Shown here: positions 7,931-17,506 of the stretch, in pieces
Numbering within the stretch: the stretch's first letter is position 1
Layout of the letters: every line of letters starts with the position of its first letter
Assembly: GCF_007786445.1 (NCBI RefSeq)
Contig: NZ_VNJI01000001.1
Span: 124,001 to 188,000, forward strand
Direction of reading: 5' to 3'
From: Paenibacillus cremeus
GTDB taxonomy: Bacteria; Bacillota; Bacilli; Paenibacillales; NBRC-103111
Length of the DNA stretch: 64,000 nucleotides
Notes under the pieces: generated by a model
The model's input: only the letters and a program-made list of their open reading frames with translations
What the model was told of the DNA's origin: nothing
The model's database searches: none
Translations under genes and position numbers: made by a program

Positions 7931-9091
7931 AGAATCGCCAACGGCCCCCCTTTTTACACCTGCTGCCTCCGGTGCCGGTGGAGGGACAGGCTCCTCCACA
8001 CTGCTCCTGTTCAACAAAAAGTGCGCGTAAGCCATCGGGTTCTCGTACGAGGCCTTCCACTCGCCCAGCATGCCCGCTTCACGGAAGCTGTAGCGCTGGT
8101 CCTTGCTGTTGCACTCGATGAACAAAGGCACGCCCTCGGTTGTGATGCCGATGTCGAGTCCGAGATCGGCCATCAGCGGCAGCTTTTGCTCCAACTGGAC
8201 GGCCACCTTGATCGCAAACTCGTGGATGCCTCGAAGCACGTTCTCCAGGTCTAGGTACGAATATTCCTCACGTAAAATGTGCTCCAGCCGGTTCACGGTT
8301 CCCCCTTGGGCGACGTTGGTGATAAAGCTGCGGCCGGATGCCACCTTGGCGACGATGCCTGTAATCTGCCACTGACCCGTGCCCGCGCGCTGCACGGAGA
8401 CACGCAGATCAAAGGGACGCCCTTGATAGGTGGCTAGCGGCAGGTATGGCTGGACAATGTACGGGATTTGCGCCAATCGGGCACGGAGCAGGCAGGGGAG
8501 GGAAGGGCCCTTGAAGCGGCGCGTCCGCCACCGCTTGTTATGAATGCTGAAGGTGACGGGATAGGTGAGCTGCCAAAAGCGCTGTTTTCGTTCCAGCTTC
8601 ATGACGCCTCGTCCGATGCTGCTTTTGTCCGGCTTCAGGATGAGTGCCGGGTGCCGCTTCATCATGGCTTGGAGCTGAGCCGTCGTAGCCCGGACGGTTT
8701 CGGGCACCTGAGCTTGCAGCTCGGAATTGTCGCGCAGCACCGTTTGGATATGCAACTTGCTGTAGCGGTTCCAATGGTTGAACAGCGTGCGTCCTTCCCG
8801 CACCCATGCGTCCAGCTTGCGATGATCCTTAACGCTGGCATATATCGCCCGGTTATGAATGATCAGCGGAGAGGGGATGCGCTTCAAGGCGAAGTCCTTA
8901 TCTTGCTTGACATACGCTTTCACATGGTTTCGCTGCACGCCTAAATCTTGAATGCGGAAAAAGGCCGGCGTAAACCCGTATTTCTGGCCTGCTTCAATAT
9001 AAAACTCAATCGCCTCGTATTTGGTTTTCCCTACGGGGATGCTGCGGTGCATGCGATCATTTACTAGGATGCCCACAAAAGGAGGCAGCAT
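7847..9091 (-). CDS. YheC/YheD-family ATP-grasp protein
   Basis: 414 residues. The family is associated with spore coats and endospores in Bacillus; the substrate is not established. Recognised by FVGILVND at the N-terminus, LILKPDKSSIGRGV (ATP-binding), RPFDLRVSVQR, and the metal-site region LGLDIGITTEGVPLFIECN. The ATG at 9091 is chosen because AAAGGAGAG lies just before it; a longer frame would put that ribosome binding site inside the gene. The last 30 or so residues are an Arg-rich tail built from the 51-bp repeats, unlike the core domain. It is transcribed against its neighbours inside a sugar locus, and CAGCATATG at 9133-9141 reads on the minus strand as a near sigma-K -10. Confidence 0.82.
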   Translation of the reverse strand: MLPPFVGILVNDRMHRSIPVGKTKYEAIEFYIEAGQKYGFTPAFFRIQDLGVQRNHVKAYVKQDKDFALKRIPSPLIIHNRAIYASVKDHRKLDAWVREGRTLFNHWNRYSKLHIQTVLRDNSELQAQVPETVRATTAQLQAMMKRHPALILKPDKSSIGRGVMKLERKQRFWQLTYPVTFSIHNKRWRTRRFKGPSLPCLLRARLAQIPYIVQPYLPLATYQGRPFDLRVSVQRAGTGQWQITGIVAKVASGRSFITNVAQGGTVNRLEHILREEYSYLDLENVLRGIHEFAIKVAVQLEQKLPLMADLGLDIGITTEGVPLFIECNSKDQRYSFREAGMLGEWKASYENPMAYAHFLLNRSSVEEPVPPPAPEAAGVKRGAVGDSPRRAGGARTRKTRVAGRSRRRRGARTR

Positions 9092-9442
9092 CGCACTCTC
9101 TCCTTTTTTCATCTCAATTCTCGTGACTAGTACAGCATATGTGAGGAAGTTACGTCACGTATGGACAGGTGTCGTAGGCATGTTCAGCAGCATTCCATAT
9201 GCCTATTTAGGCTGGTGGAATGCGGGTTAGTCATGAGCCAATTTTATACTCGGGATGTTATTAGTCTATGTCCATAGGAAGGACGGCGCATATCATTAAT
9301 AGGAGTAGCTGTCGTGTACTGATTCATGAACCTAGTTTTTTTCGAGAAAACTTTAGTGAGAGTTCTTGTAAAACCGCACAGCGGATGCCCGCAAAGAAGC
9401 AAGTTATTAACTTCAGTCTAAAGCTTGGAGGAGGTAAGCACC
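9092..9442. other. divergent intergenic region with an inverted repeat
   Basis: It lies between the YheC/D gene and the UDP-sugar operon and should hold both promoters. The clearest structure is a hairpin at 9190-9223: GCATTCCA pairs with TGGAATGC, with an inner GCCTA/TAGGC pair and no T run. No coding region is supported. Several CATA-type sequences occur (9136, 9196, 9288) but none is a full match. Confidence 0.5.
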
Positions 9443-10345
9443 TTGAAGATTGTCGTAACCGGTGGCTTAGGCTTTATCGGGTCGCATGTGGTGGACCGCT
9501 ATGTGGCACTGGGGCACGAGGTGGTGGTGATCGACAATTTGTCCACCGGCTCGCTGCTCAACATGAACCCCGAGGCGCGGCTCACCGTGATGGATTTGCT
9601 CGATGACGAGCTGGAAGCATGGTTGTGCCGGGAGAAGCCGGATCTGCTGAACCATCATGCCGCCCAGGTGAACGTCCGTGCCTCGGTGGCCGATCCCGCG
9701 CTGGATCTGCGCATCAACCTGCTCGGTACCGCCAGGCTGCTGCATGCGGCAGGGCACGCCGGAGTGAAGCGGGTCCTCTTCTCCTCCTCCGGCGGGACGG
9801 TATACGGGCACACGCCGAGTATGGCCATCCCGGAGACATATCACGGCATGCCGATCTCGCCGTACGGCATTCATAAATTGGCCTGCGAGCAATATGTGGA
9901 TTTTTACTCCCGGGTGTTCGGCTATGAATGGGTCATTTTGAGATATGCCAATGTGTATGGTCCAAGGCAAAATCCGCATGGCGAGTCCGGCGTCATTTCG
10001 ATTTTTATGGAGCGGCTGCGTCAAGGGCTTCCTCCCCGGGTCAATGGTGACGGGACACAGGTGCGCGATTATGTGCACGTCAGCGATGTTGCGGAGGCGA
10101 ATATGCTGCTTAGCGCTCCGGGAGCGCCGAGCCGGGATGTGTACAACGTGGGCACGGGGCACGGCACCACGCTGCTTCAGCTATTGGAGCTGCTGAGCAA
10201 GCACTTCCCGAACGCTCCGGCGCCGGTATTCGGCAGCCCGCAGCTGGGGGATCTGTCGTGGAACGTGCTGCGGACGGACAAATTGAAGGCACAGGGTTGG
10301 AAGCCAATGGTTGGCTTGGAGAAAGGGCTTTACGAGTTGGCTTAA
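9443..10345 (+). CDS. NAD-dependent sugar-nucleotide epimerase (GalE-like)
   Basis: 300 residues, extended short-chain dehydrogenase. It probably epimerises a UDP-hexose (UDP-glucose/galactose type) or its uronic acid; context with UDP-glucose enzymes supports UDP sugars. GGLGFIGSHVVD is the NAD site, SSSGGTVYG and YGIHKLACEQY (Tyr-x3-Lys) the catalytic region, and RYANVYGPRQNPHGESGVIS is typical of the family. The TTG at 9443 is chosen because GGAGGAGG lies eight bases before it; longer frames include that site. First gene of the UDP-sugar operon. Confidence 0.85.
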   Translation: MKIVVTGGLGFIGSHVVDRYVALGHEVVVIDNLSTGSLLNMNPEARLTVMDLLDDELEAWLCREKPDLLNHHAAQVNVRASVADPALDLRINLLGTARLLHAAGHAGVKRVLFSSSGGTVYGHTPSMAIPETYHGMPISPYGIHKLACEQYVDFYSRVFGYEWVILRYANVYGPRQNPHGESGVISIFMERLRQGLPPRVNGDGTQVRDYVHVSDVAEANMLLSAPGAPSRDVYNVGTGHGTTLLQLLELLSKHFPNAPAPVFGSPQLGDLSWNVLRTDKLKAQGWKPMVGLEKGLYELA

Positions 10346-10360
10346 CGAAGGGTGGGTCTC

Positions 10361-11683
10361 ATGAAAATTTGTATGGTCGGTGTAGGGTATGTAGGACTGG
10401 TTGTCGGTGCGTGTCTATCCGAGATGGGGCACGATGTCGTTTGCGTCGATAACCAAGAAACCAAGATTACCGCGTTGCAAAATGGACAAGTGCCCATTTA
10501 TGAGCCGGGAATCGAAGAGCTTCTTCATCGTAATATACACGCAGGGCGGCTGCAGTTTACAACGCAGCTTCAAGAGGCGCTGGTCTCCAGCCTGCTCATC
10601 TTTATTGCCGTCGGCACTCCGCCCGCGCAGGACGGCTCTGCTGATCTGACCTACGTGCTGCAGGTGGCTGAGAGCATCGGTCAAGCGATGGAGGACTATA
10701 CCATCGTCATTACCAAATCGACGGTGCCGATCGGCAGCGGCGAGAAAATCCGAGCTGTGATCCAGAAGCAGCTGCTTCACCGAGGGCGGCCGGAGCTTGC
10801 CTTCGATATCGTCTCCAATCCCGAATTTTTGCGGGAGGGCAGCGCTATCGACGATTTCCTGCACCCCGACCGGATCATCGTAGGAACGAGCGACGCCCGC
10901 GCCGTGCCGTACATGGAAGAGCTCTATGAGCCGCTCACGAGCCAGGGCTACCCGCTGCTCTTGATGGACATCGTCTCAGCCGAGCTTGCCAAATACGCAT
11001 CCAATGCCATGCTGGCGGCACGCATCAGCTTCATGAACGAGATGGCCCGGCTGTGCGAAGCGACCGGCGCCGACATCGAGGCCGTAAAACAAGGCATGGG
11101 GCGGGATCGCCGCATCGGCCCTCATTTCTTATCTGCGGGGGTGGGGTACGGCGGCTCCTGCTTTCCCAAGGATGTTCGAGCGCTCATTCGGACCGCATCG
11201 GATCATCGGATGCTTGTAAGCATGCTGCAGGCGGTGGACCGGGTGAATCGGGAGCAGAAAACGCTGCTGCTGCAAAAGCTGATCGGTCATTTCGGCAAAA
11301 CGCTGACCCGGCGGACATTCGCAATCTGGGGGCTGGCGTTCAAGCCGGGCACCGACGATATTCGCGAGGCGCCGGCCATCGAGACGATACGGGCGCTGCG
11401 GAGCAAGCACGCACGGATCCAGGCACATGATCCCGTGGCCATCGACAATGCGAAGCGGGCGCTGCAGGATCCGTTGATCCAGTACTGCGAGGACCCGTAC
11501 GAGGCATTGGAGGGGGCGGACGCACTTCTTATTTTTACCGAATGGAACGAGTACCGCACACCGGATTTGGAGCGGATGAGGAAGCTGATGAACGGCGGCG
11601 TCATCTTCGATGGGCGCAATCTGTACTCGCCGGAGCGGATGCGTGAAGCGGGATTTGTCTATTACGGCATTGGGAGGAGATAG
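10361..11683 (+). CDS. ugd: UDP-glucose 6-dehydrogenase
   Basis: 440 residues, standard length (B. subtilis TuaD/Ugd type). It oxidises UDP-glucose to UDP-glucuronate with two NAD. GVGYVG at residues 7-12 binds NAD; the catalytic Cys lies in GGSCFPKD near residue 267; [21 protein letters not shown] and [14 protein letters not shown] are diagnostic. The preceding gene ends 15 nt upstream and the next starts 2 nt downstream, behind GGGAGGAGA. Its product feeds directly into the next enzyme. Confidence 0.95.
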   Translation: MKICMVGVGYVGLVVGACLSEMGHDVVCVDNQETKITALQNGQVPIYEPGIEELLHRNIHAGRLQFTTQLQEALVSSLLIFIAVGTPPAQDGSADLTYVLQVAESIGQAMEDYTIVITKSTVPIGSGEKIRAVIQKQLLHRGRPELAFDIVSNPEFLREGSAIDDFLHPDRIIVGTSDARAVPYMEELYEPLTSQGYPLLLMDIVSAELAKYASNAMLAARISFMNEMARLCEATGADIEAVKQGMGRDRRIGPHFLSAGVGYGGSCFPKDVRALIRTASDHRMLVSMLQAVDRVNREQKTLLLQKLIGHFGKTLTRRTFAIWGLAFKPGTDDIREAPAIETIRALRSKHARIQAHDPVAIDNAKRALQDPLIQYCEDPYEALEGADALLIFTEWNEYRTPDLERMRKLMNGGVIFDGRNLYSPERMREAGFVYYGIGRR

Positions 11684-11685
11684 GA

Positions 11686-12645
11686 TTGCAGCAGATGAAA
11701 ACCATACTTGTGACGGGCGGTGCGGGATTTTTAGGTTCCTTTTTGTGCGAGCGTCTGCTGGGGGAAGGGCACCATGTGGTTTGTCTGGATAATTTGCAAA
11801 CCGGCAGCTTGCGCAATATCGACACGTTGCTCCCGAACGGCCGCTTCACCTTCATGCCGCATGACATCGTACAGCCGGTATATCTCAACTTTGCGGTGGA
11901 TGAAATTTATCATCTGGCCTGTCCGGCTTCGCCTCCGCAGTACCAGGCCGATCCGATCCGGACCCTCAAGACGAGCGTGCTCGGATCAATGAATATGTTG
12001 GGGCTGGCGAAGCAATGGAACGCCCGAATTATGCTCGCGTCCACCAGCGAAGTGTACGGCGACCCGCTCGTTCACCCGCAATCGGAGAGCTACCACGGCA
12101 ATGTGAACCCCACTGGGCCCAGAGCTTGCTACGACGAAGGGAAACGATGCGCGGAGACGCTGTTTTTCGATTATTACCGCCAGCATGGCGTCAGAATCAA
12201 GGTAGTGCGCATCTTTAATACGTACGGACCGCGAATGCATGAGCAGGACGGCAGGGTGGTGAGCAATTTCATTACGCAGGCGCTCAAGGGCCACAATCTA
12301 ACGGTGTACGGAGACGGCTCGCAGACGAGGTCGTTTTGCTACGTTGACGATTTAATTGAAGGCTTTATCCGGATGATGCATAGCCCCGACGATTTCGTCG
12401 GTCCGCTCAATTTGGGCAACCCTGGGGAGTTTACCGTCCAGGCACTGGCCGATAAAGTGATTCGGCAGACGGGCAGCACGTCGCAAATTACGAGAAAGCC
12501 ACTGCCCAAGGACGATCCGGCCAGACGCAGACCCGATATAACGCTTGCGGGGGAGAAGCTGGGCTGGAAGCCGACTGTCCCCCTGGAAGAGGGACTCAAA
12601 CGAACAATAGCATATTTCCAAACGCTTTTAAAAGAGGGTGGCTGA
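11686..12645 (+). CDS. uxs: UDP-glucuronate decarboxylase (UDP-xylose synthase)
   Basis: 319 residues. It decarboxylates UDP-glucuronate to UDP-xylose through a keto intermediate, NAD-dependent. [12 protein letters not shown] is the NAD loop; [28 protein letters not shown] and RACYDEGKR (catalytic Tyr-x3-Lys) are the features that separate this family from GalE and RmlB. TTG start five bases after a strong GGGAGGAGA; an in-frame ATG three codons on is an alternative. Its place after ugd makes a two-step UDP-xylose route; xylose is not common in Firmicute surface glycans. Confidence 0.9.
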   Translation: MQQMKTILVTGGAGFLGSFLCERLLGEGHHVVCLDNLQTGSLRNIDTLLPNGRFTFMPHDIVQPVYLNFAVDEIYHLACPASPPQYQADPIRTLKTSVLGSMNMLGLAKQWNARIMLASTSEVYGDPLVHPQSESYHGNVNPTGPRACYDEGKRCAETLFFDYYRQHGVRIKVVRIFNTYGPRMHEQDGRVVSNFITQALKGHNLTVYGDGSQTRSFCYVDDLIEGFIRMMHSPDDFVGPLNLGNPGEFTVQALADKVIRQTGSTSQITRKPLPKDDPARRRPDITLAGEKLGWKPTVPLEEGLKRTIAYFQTLLKEGG

Positions 12646-12646
12646 T

Positions 12647-13531
12647 TTGAAGGTTCGTAAAGCAATCATTCCGGCGGCCGGTTTAGGTACGCGGTTTTTA
12701 CCGGCTACCAAAGCGATGCCTAAAGAAATGCTGCCGATTATCGATAAACCGACGATTCAATTTATTGTGGAAGAAGCGGTGGAATCCGGCATTCAGGACA
12801 TCATCATTGTGACAGGCAAAGGGAAACGGGCGATTGAGGACCATTTCGACGCCGCCTTCGAGCTGGAGTACCATTTGCTGCAAAAGGGGAAGCTGGAGCT
12901 GTACCAGAAGGTGCAGGAGCCGACCCAGATGTCCGACATTCACTACATTCGGCAAAAGGAGCCGAAGGGTCTCGGGCATGCCATATGGTGCGCGCGCAAG
13001 TTCATCAAGAACGAGCCGTTCGCCGTGCTTTTGGGGGATACGTTCCTGAGCGCCGATCCGCCTTGCCTGAAGCAAATGATGGATTATTACGACCGGTACA
13101 AAACGTCGATAATCGGCGTCCAGCCCGTGGCGAAGCACGCCGTATCCAGCTATGGCATCATCGATGCCAAAGCGATGCAGGATCAGTTCTACACAATTAA
13201 GAAGCTGGTGGAAAAGCCGAAGCCCGAGGATGCGCCGTCCAATCTGGCGATGATTGGAAGGTACATTCTCACCCCCGCGATCTTCGACATCCTGGAGCAT
13301 ACGCAGGCGGGGGTCAATCAAGAGATACAGCTCACCGACGCCATCTCGAGGCTCAATGAGATTGAAGCGGTGTATGCCTGCGAAATCAATGGAGTTTGGC
13401 ATGACGTCGGCGACCAGATGGGATATATCAAAGCCATGCTGGCGCTTGCCGCTGAGCGGGAGGATTTGAAGGTCCCGCTGATGGATTATTTACAAAACGG
13501 CTTTAATAAGGCGTCCGACCATACAAAGTAA
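12647..13531 (+). CDS. galU: UTP-glucose-1-phosphate uridylyltransferase
   Basis: 294 residues, GtaB/GalU family. It makes UDP-glucose, the substrate for the epimerase and dehydrogenase upstream. The start reads KVRKAIIPAAGLGTRFLPAT, as in GtaB, and contains the nucleotide loop; ALPKEMLPI-like and GDTFLS segments and LVEKPKPEDAPSNLA follow. TTG 12647 is preferred because the GAGGGTGG site lies just before it and the family's N-terminus has this length; a GTG at 12638 would overlap the upstream stop. Last gene of the UDP-sugar operon. Confidence 0.92.
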   Translation: MKVRKAIIPAAGLGTRFLPATKAMPKEMLPIIDKPTIQFIVEEAVESGIQDIIIVTGKGKRAIEDHFDAAFELEYHLLQKGKLELYQKVQEPTQMSDIHYIRQKEPKGLGHAIWCARKFIKNEPFAVLLGDTFLSADPPCLKQMMDYYDRYKTSIIGVQPVAKHAVSSYGIIDAKAMQDQFYTIKKLVEKPKPEDAPSNLAMIGRYILTPAIFDILEHTQAGVNQEIQLTDAISRLNEIEAVYACEINGVWHDVGDQMGYIKAMLALAAEREDLKVPLMDYLQNGFNKASDHTK

Positions 13532-13550
13532 GAAAATGGGACATATGCTA
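13522..13550 (+). promoter_or_regulatory. candidate sigma-K promoter of the glycosyltransferase array
   Basis: CATATGCTA (13542-13550) is an exact CATANNNTA. TACA at 13522-13525 gives an AC-type -35 with a 16-nt spacer. The start codon is 42 nt downstream. Motif-based only. Confidence 0.5.
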
Positions 13551-13591
13551 TACCAATGGGTATACATGCTTACCAGGAGGAGTGAACAGCA

Positions 13592-14398
13592 ATGATTTTT
13601 TGCACCATGGCAGGAAAGGAGCAGCTTGCTCACGCCGTTGTGCTCGCCAAATCGGTGAAGGCGCATCATCCTGGGGCGCAGATGCACCTTTGCTTGGTCG
13701 AGTCCCATATCCCTGCGGAAAAAACTCAAGATTTTGATGAGATTGTGCTTGTCACTAATCAGGGGGCGGCTGTAGGGTCGCCGGACAGCTTTTGCGCCGC
13801 CAGAGCGTTTTTCATTAGGCATCTGCTCCATGCGGGATACGATAAGCTAATCTATTTGGATCCCGAGACCAATGTTTACAGCTCCTTGAATGAAATCGAG
13901 GAGCTGTTAAATCATCATGAGATTATTGCCTGTCCTTACCATTTGGAGCCATGCCATTGGGATGATTTCAAGCCGGAAATCGAATGCCTACGCAACGGGT
14001 TTCTTCACGCGGGCTTTCTCGCGCTTCGTAACTCGGATCACAGCAGACGGTTCGCATCATGGTGGTGCGAACGGATTGAAGCCAGCTTTTTCGGTCCGGA
14101 GAAGGATGCAATGGCGGGCCATAAGTGGTTGAGCCTCGCGATGGTGCCGTTTCAAATCTATTTGCTCAAGAATCCGGCTTACCACATTGCCGCTTGGAAT
14201 TTGCGTGCTACCGGGCGGAGCATTGCCTGGGGGACAGAGGGAGGGTATGCGGTCGACGGAGTCAGCTTAAAAACCTTCTGCTTTTCGAATCCGAACGGAC
14301 TGCTTGATCATAATGCAAGCTTATTTCTCTCCGACCCGAGCAGCGCAGGCCACGCCTTGATTCAAAGCTACAAACGGGAGCTCGAGGCGGTGAGGTAG
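13592..14398 (+). CDS. GT-A-fold glycosyltransferase-like protein, paralogue 1
   Basis: 268 residues. It shares the opening MIxCTM, the segment AKSVKAHHPGAQMHLCLVE and the overall pattern with the N-terminal part of the gene at 14467 and with the gene at 17507, so these are paralogues of a nucleotide-diphospho-sugar transferase. In this copy the usual metal-binding DxD is YLDPETNVY (Asp-Pro-Glu), whereas the other two have LDTDxLVL, so metal use may be altered. ATG behind CCAGGAGGAG. It lacks the basic tail of its relatives. Donor and acceptor unknown. Confidence 0.7.
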   Translation: MIFCTMAGKEQLAHAVVLAKSVKAHHPGAQMHLCLVESHIPAEKTQDFDEIVLVTNQGAAVGSPDSFCAARAFFIRHLLHAGYDKLIYLDPETNVYSSLNEIEELLNHHEIIACPYHLEPCHWDDFKPEIECLRNGFLHAGFLALRNSDHSRRFASWWCERIEASFFGPEKDAMAGHKWLSLAMVPFQIYLLKNPAYHIAAWNLRATGRSIAWGTEGGYAVDGVSLKTFCFSNPNGLLDHNASLFLSDPSSAGHALIQSYKRELEAVR

Positions 14399-14466
14399 CT
14401 TGGCTCCGGCATATTCTGGCTTCTGCACTCGAAGTCCATCTTTAGGAGTTTAGGAGGGGACGATCA

Positions 14467-16494
14467 TTGATCATCTGCACCATGACCACGGCCAGTTATT
14501 TGCACCGGGCGAAGATTATGGCCAGGTCTGCCAAGCAGCATCATCCGGATGCCGTCATCGTCGTTTGTTTAGTTGAAAAGTCAATGCATCCCGCCGCCCG
14601 GAACGTCCCGCACGTTGATCACATCGTACTGGCGAAAGACCTCGGCATCCCCGAGTTTCCGAAATTTATGTTTAAACGCAACGTCCACGAAGCCGCCTAC
14701 GCACTAAAAGCCCATTGTTTAAGTTATTTGTTTCAGCTGTATCCTCAGGAGAACCAGTTGATCTATCTGGATACGGATATCCTGGTGCTGGGGCCTTTCG
14801 AAGAAGTCTTACAGGCGCTTCAGACACATTCGATTGTTCTTACTCCGCACGAGGTGTCGGGAACCAAAGAGGGCTATCTTTTTCACGGGGTGTTTAATAC
14901 CGGCTTTTGCGCACTTCGCCGATCGGATAACACAAGCCGATTCTTGGAATGGTGGCGCAGCAGGGTGGATCGATATGGATATGACGAATATAAGGCCCAG
15001 CAGCTTTTTTATGAACAGACTTGGATGAACCTGGCAGCTTGTTTTTTCGATGTGCACATTTTACATCACGCGGGATACAACGTTGCCTACTGGAATTTAA
15101 ATGAAAGAGGTCACTCTCTCCAGCGGCTTCCTGATAGAACGTACCGTGTGCTTGGTTTGCCGCTTCGCTGCTTTCATTTCTCTAACGTGTCGGTCGGACT
15201 CCGTACAGCGCTGAAGAAATATTCGAGCAAAGCGCTTCATCAGTTATACCGTCTGTATGTGGCAGAGCTTCGCAGGATGGGGGAGTTTAAGCTAAAACGG
15301 ACGCGCTGGAGCTACAATCATTATTCAAACGGAGCTTTGATCGGGCAGGGGATCCGAGTCAGCTACCGGTACAGCGAGAAGCTGCAGAAGGAGCATTCCG
15401 ATCCGTTTGAACAAACCAATCAAGGAATGGTTCAGAAAGGCGTACTCAGGGTCGCGCAGATCATTTCGAACGCCCCTGCTGCTTATCCGCTTCCTCCGGT
15501 AAACCAAGGCGGTACGGAAAAGGTGGTCTATGAGCTCACCGAGGAGCTCGTCAGAAGAGGAATCGAGGTGTATCTGTATGCGGCCAGGGGCAGCAGCAGC
15601 CATGCCAAGACGATCTGGTATCCTACCCATTTGAAGGAGGCCGGCATTCGAAGGTTCGTAGCCCGCACCCTGCCTAAAGGGGTCAATCTGGTCCATGATC
15701 ATACATTCAGCTCTGCCATAGCCCGAAGAAGGTTCAAGGTGCCGACGCTCTGTACACAGCACATCGTCCGAAATAACGGAGCGAAAAATTCGGTTTACGT
15801 CAGCAAACGCGCGCTTCAGATCGTCGGGAAAAACAAAGGGGATTTTGTATACAACGGGATTAATATCAACGAGTACGAATTTAGCGCAAAGAAAGGCGAC
15901 TACCTGCTGTTTATGGGAAGAATCGTCAAGGAAAAGGGAATCCTGAAAGCCATCGAGGTGGCCGAAAAAACCGGGCTGAAGCTCTTGATTGCCGGCCCGA
16001 TTAAAGATCATGGATTATTTGAAAGGGAAATTAAGCCTCGACTTCAATCCAACATCGAATATGTGGGCGCCGTCGGCGGGGCACATAAGCAGCATTTATT
16101 AAAGCATGCCCGGTGTCTCCTGTTCCCTTCGCTTTGGGAGGAGCCGTTCGGACTGGTGATGATTGAAGCGATGGCTTGCGGGACGCCGGTTCTTGCCCTG
16201 AGAAACGGCTCCGTACCGGAAGTGCTTGGCGGATTTCCGAATTTGATTTGCGACTCGATGGAAGAAATGGCTCGCAAAGTCTTGTCTGAGCCGCTCCCTT
16301 CTCCAGAAAAGCTTCGAAGCTACGTGGAGAGTCATTTTACCAATCTAATAATGACTGATCGATATCTCGAAATTTACCATCGGGTCCGAAGCCAGTCAGG
16401 ACGATCGAAGCGGGCCGGCAGACGGAAAGGGAGGAATGGAGGTCGTGCCAAGATCCCGAGAAGGCTAAGGCGAAATGCTCCGGCCAGAGCGTAA
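14467..16494 (+). CDS. two-domain glycosyltransferase (GT-A-like plus GT4)
   Basis: 675 residues. Residues 1-290 match the paralogues at 13592 and 17507 (MIICTMTTASYLHRAK, DxD in YLDTDILVL). Residues about 325-640 form a GT4-type GT-B transferase: NQGGTEKVVYEL near its start, LLFMGRIVKEKGI, and the Glu-x7-Glu region EEPFGLVMIEAMACGTPV. It probably adds two sugars in succession. The last 35 residues are Arg/Lys-rich. TTG start six bases after TAGGAGGGGA. No signal peptide or membrane segment is visible, so it should act in the cytoplasm. Confidence 0.85.
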   Translation: MIICTMTTASYLHRAKIMARSAKQHHPDAVIVVCLVEKSMHPAARNVPHVDHIVLAKDLGIPEFPKFMFKRNVHEAAYALKAHCLSYLFQLYPQENQLIYLDTDILVLGPFEEVLQALQTHSIVLTPHEVSGTKEGYLFHGVFNTGFCALRRSDNTSRFLEWWRSRVDRYGYDEYKAQQLFYEQTWMNLAACFFDVHILHHAGYNVAYWNLNERGHSLQRLPDRTYRVLGLPLRCFHFSNVSVGLRTALKKYSSKALHQLYRLYVAELRRMGEFKLKRTRWSYNHYSNGALIGQGIRVSYRYSEKLQKEHSDPFEQTNQGMVQKGVLRVAQIISNAPAAYPLPPVNQGGTEKVVYELTEELVRRGIEVYLYAARGSSSHAKTIWYPTHLKEAGIRRFVARTLPKGVNLVHDHTFSSAIARRRFKVPTLCTQHIVRNNGAKNSVYVSKRALQIVGKNKGDFVYNGININEYEFSAKKGDYLLFMGRIVKEKGILKAIEVAEKTGLKLLIAGPIKDHGLFEREIKPRLQSNIEYVGAVGGAHKQHLLKHARCLLFPSLWEEPFGLVMIEAMACGTPVLALRNGSVPEVLGGFPNLICDSMEEMARKVLSEPLPSPEKLRSYVESHFTNLIMTDRYLEIYHRVRSQSGRSKRAGRRKGRNGGRAKIPRRLRRNAPARA

Positions 16495-16557
16495 CGAGTG
16501 AAAGGCAAGGGTATGCCGGGCTCCTGCGGAGTGGAAAAACGCTTGGGAGGAAAGGGA

Positions 16558-17493
16558 ATGGGAAATCATCGCTATTTAGTGATCGCGCGGGTAGGTGACG
16601 GATCTCTTCACCGGGAATGGCTGCAGCCTGCAGAGCATAAAAACTTCGACCTTTGTCTCAGCTATTACGGTAACGAGCCTGGGCGCTACGCGAACGAATG
16701 TGATTATTATGTCGAGAGTAAAGGACCTAAGTTTATCAAGCTTCACGAACTGATTCAGTCACTTGGAAGCCTAGTTTTCCAATACGATGCCATATGGCTG
16801 CCAGACGATGACATCAGTACCAATGCCTATAACATTAGCCGAATGTTTCAAATTTTTAGTGAGCAGAACCTGCAGCTCGCCCAGCCTGCGCTCACGAAAC
16901 ATGCGTTCTTCCAGGTCACGGTCCGTCACATAGACTATAAGCTGCGATACACCAAGTTTGTGGAGGTCATGGTACCTATCTTTTCGAGAGAAGCTTTGCA
17001 AATTTGCTGGCCTACGTTTAACAAAAGCTTGACAGGCTGGGGGCTTGAGCATGTATGGGCCAAGCTGCTGGGCTATCCGAATAAAAAAATGGCCATTATC
17101 GACGAAACGCCGGTGAAGCATACTCGGCCGGCGGGGGGCGGGGAGCTTTACCGCAATATTGAAGCCGAGTACGGAATCAATGTATGGCAGAACACGGAGA
17201 ATTTGCTGAATGAATACGGCATTGTAGCGCCGCCGCCTCACGAAATTACCTTTTACGGTGGAATCAAGCTATGGAATCCCATAGGGGCTAAGCGTGCCCC
17301 GGCGAAGAAGGTGCGCGGCCGCAGATCGAAAAGGCGGGGCAGGCCGCTGCGAAGAAAAGGAAGCGCGGGCAGAAAGCGTCGTCTTTATCGGCCCGGGAGG
17401 GCGATTTCCCGGAGGTCCGGTCTGAAATTCGGCGGAAGAGGGAAAGCGGCGGCACGCTCGAAACGGATGAACACGAAATTTAAAGCGGCATGA
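16558..17493 (+). CDS. DUF707-family protein, paralogue 1
   Basis: 311 residues. Residues about 4-230 match the DUF707 family, suspected glycosyltransferase-like proteins of unknown activity: YLVIARVGDGSLHREW, FDLCLSYYG, AIWLPDDDIS (acidic cluster suited to metal binding), LQLAQPALT, and ETPVKHTRPAGGGELY. The C-terminal 55 residues are a low-complexity Arg/Lys/Gly tail. ATG 16558 follows GGGAGGAAAGG; a longer frame from 16498 has no site. It alternates with the GT-A paralogues, and the gene at 18427 is its paralogue. Confidence 0.75.
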   Translation: MGNHRYLVIARVGDGSLHREWLQPAEHKNFDLCLSYYGNEPGRYANECDYYVESKGPKFIKLHELIQSLGSLVFQYDAIWLPDDDISTNAYNISRMFQIFSEQNLQLAQPALTKHAFFQVTVRHIDYKLRYTKFVEVMVPIFSREALQICWPTFNKSLTGWGLEHVWAKLLGYPNKKMAIIDETPVKHTRPAGGGELYRNIEAEYGINVWQNTENLLNEYGIVAPPPHEITFYGGIKLWNPIGAKRAPAKKVRGRRSKRRGRPLRRKGSAGRKRRLYRPGRAISRRSGLKFGGRGKAAARSKRMNTKFKAA

Positions 17494-17506
17494 GGAGAGG
17501 AATCCG

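Noticed and set aside
7687..8060. Alternative minus-strand frames in the 51-bp repeats with 17-residue periodic products
   Set aside because: A repeat of 51 bp leaves several frames open. Only the frame continuous with the ATP-grasp domain has a gene upstream; the others lack starts and sites.
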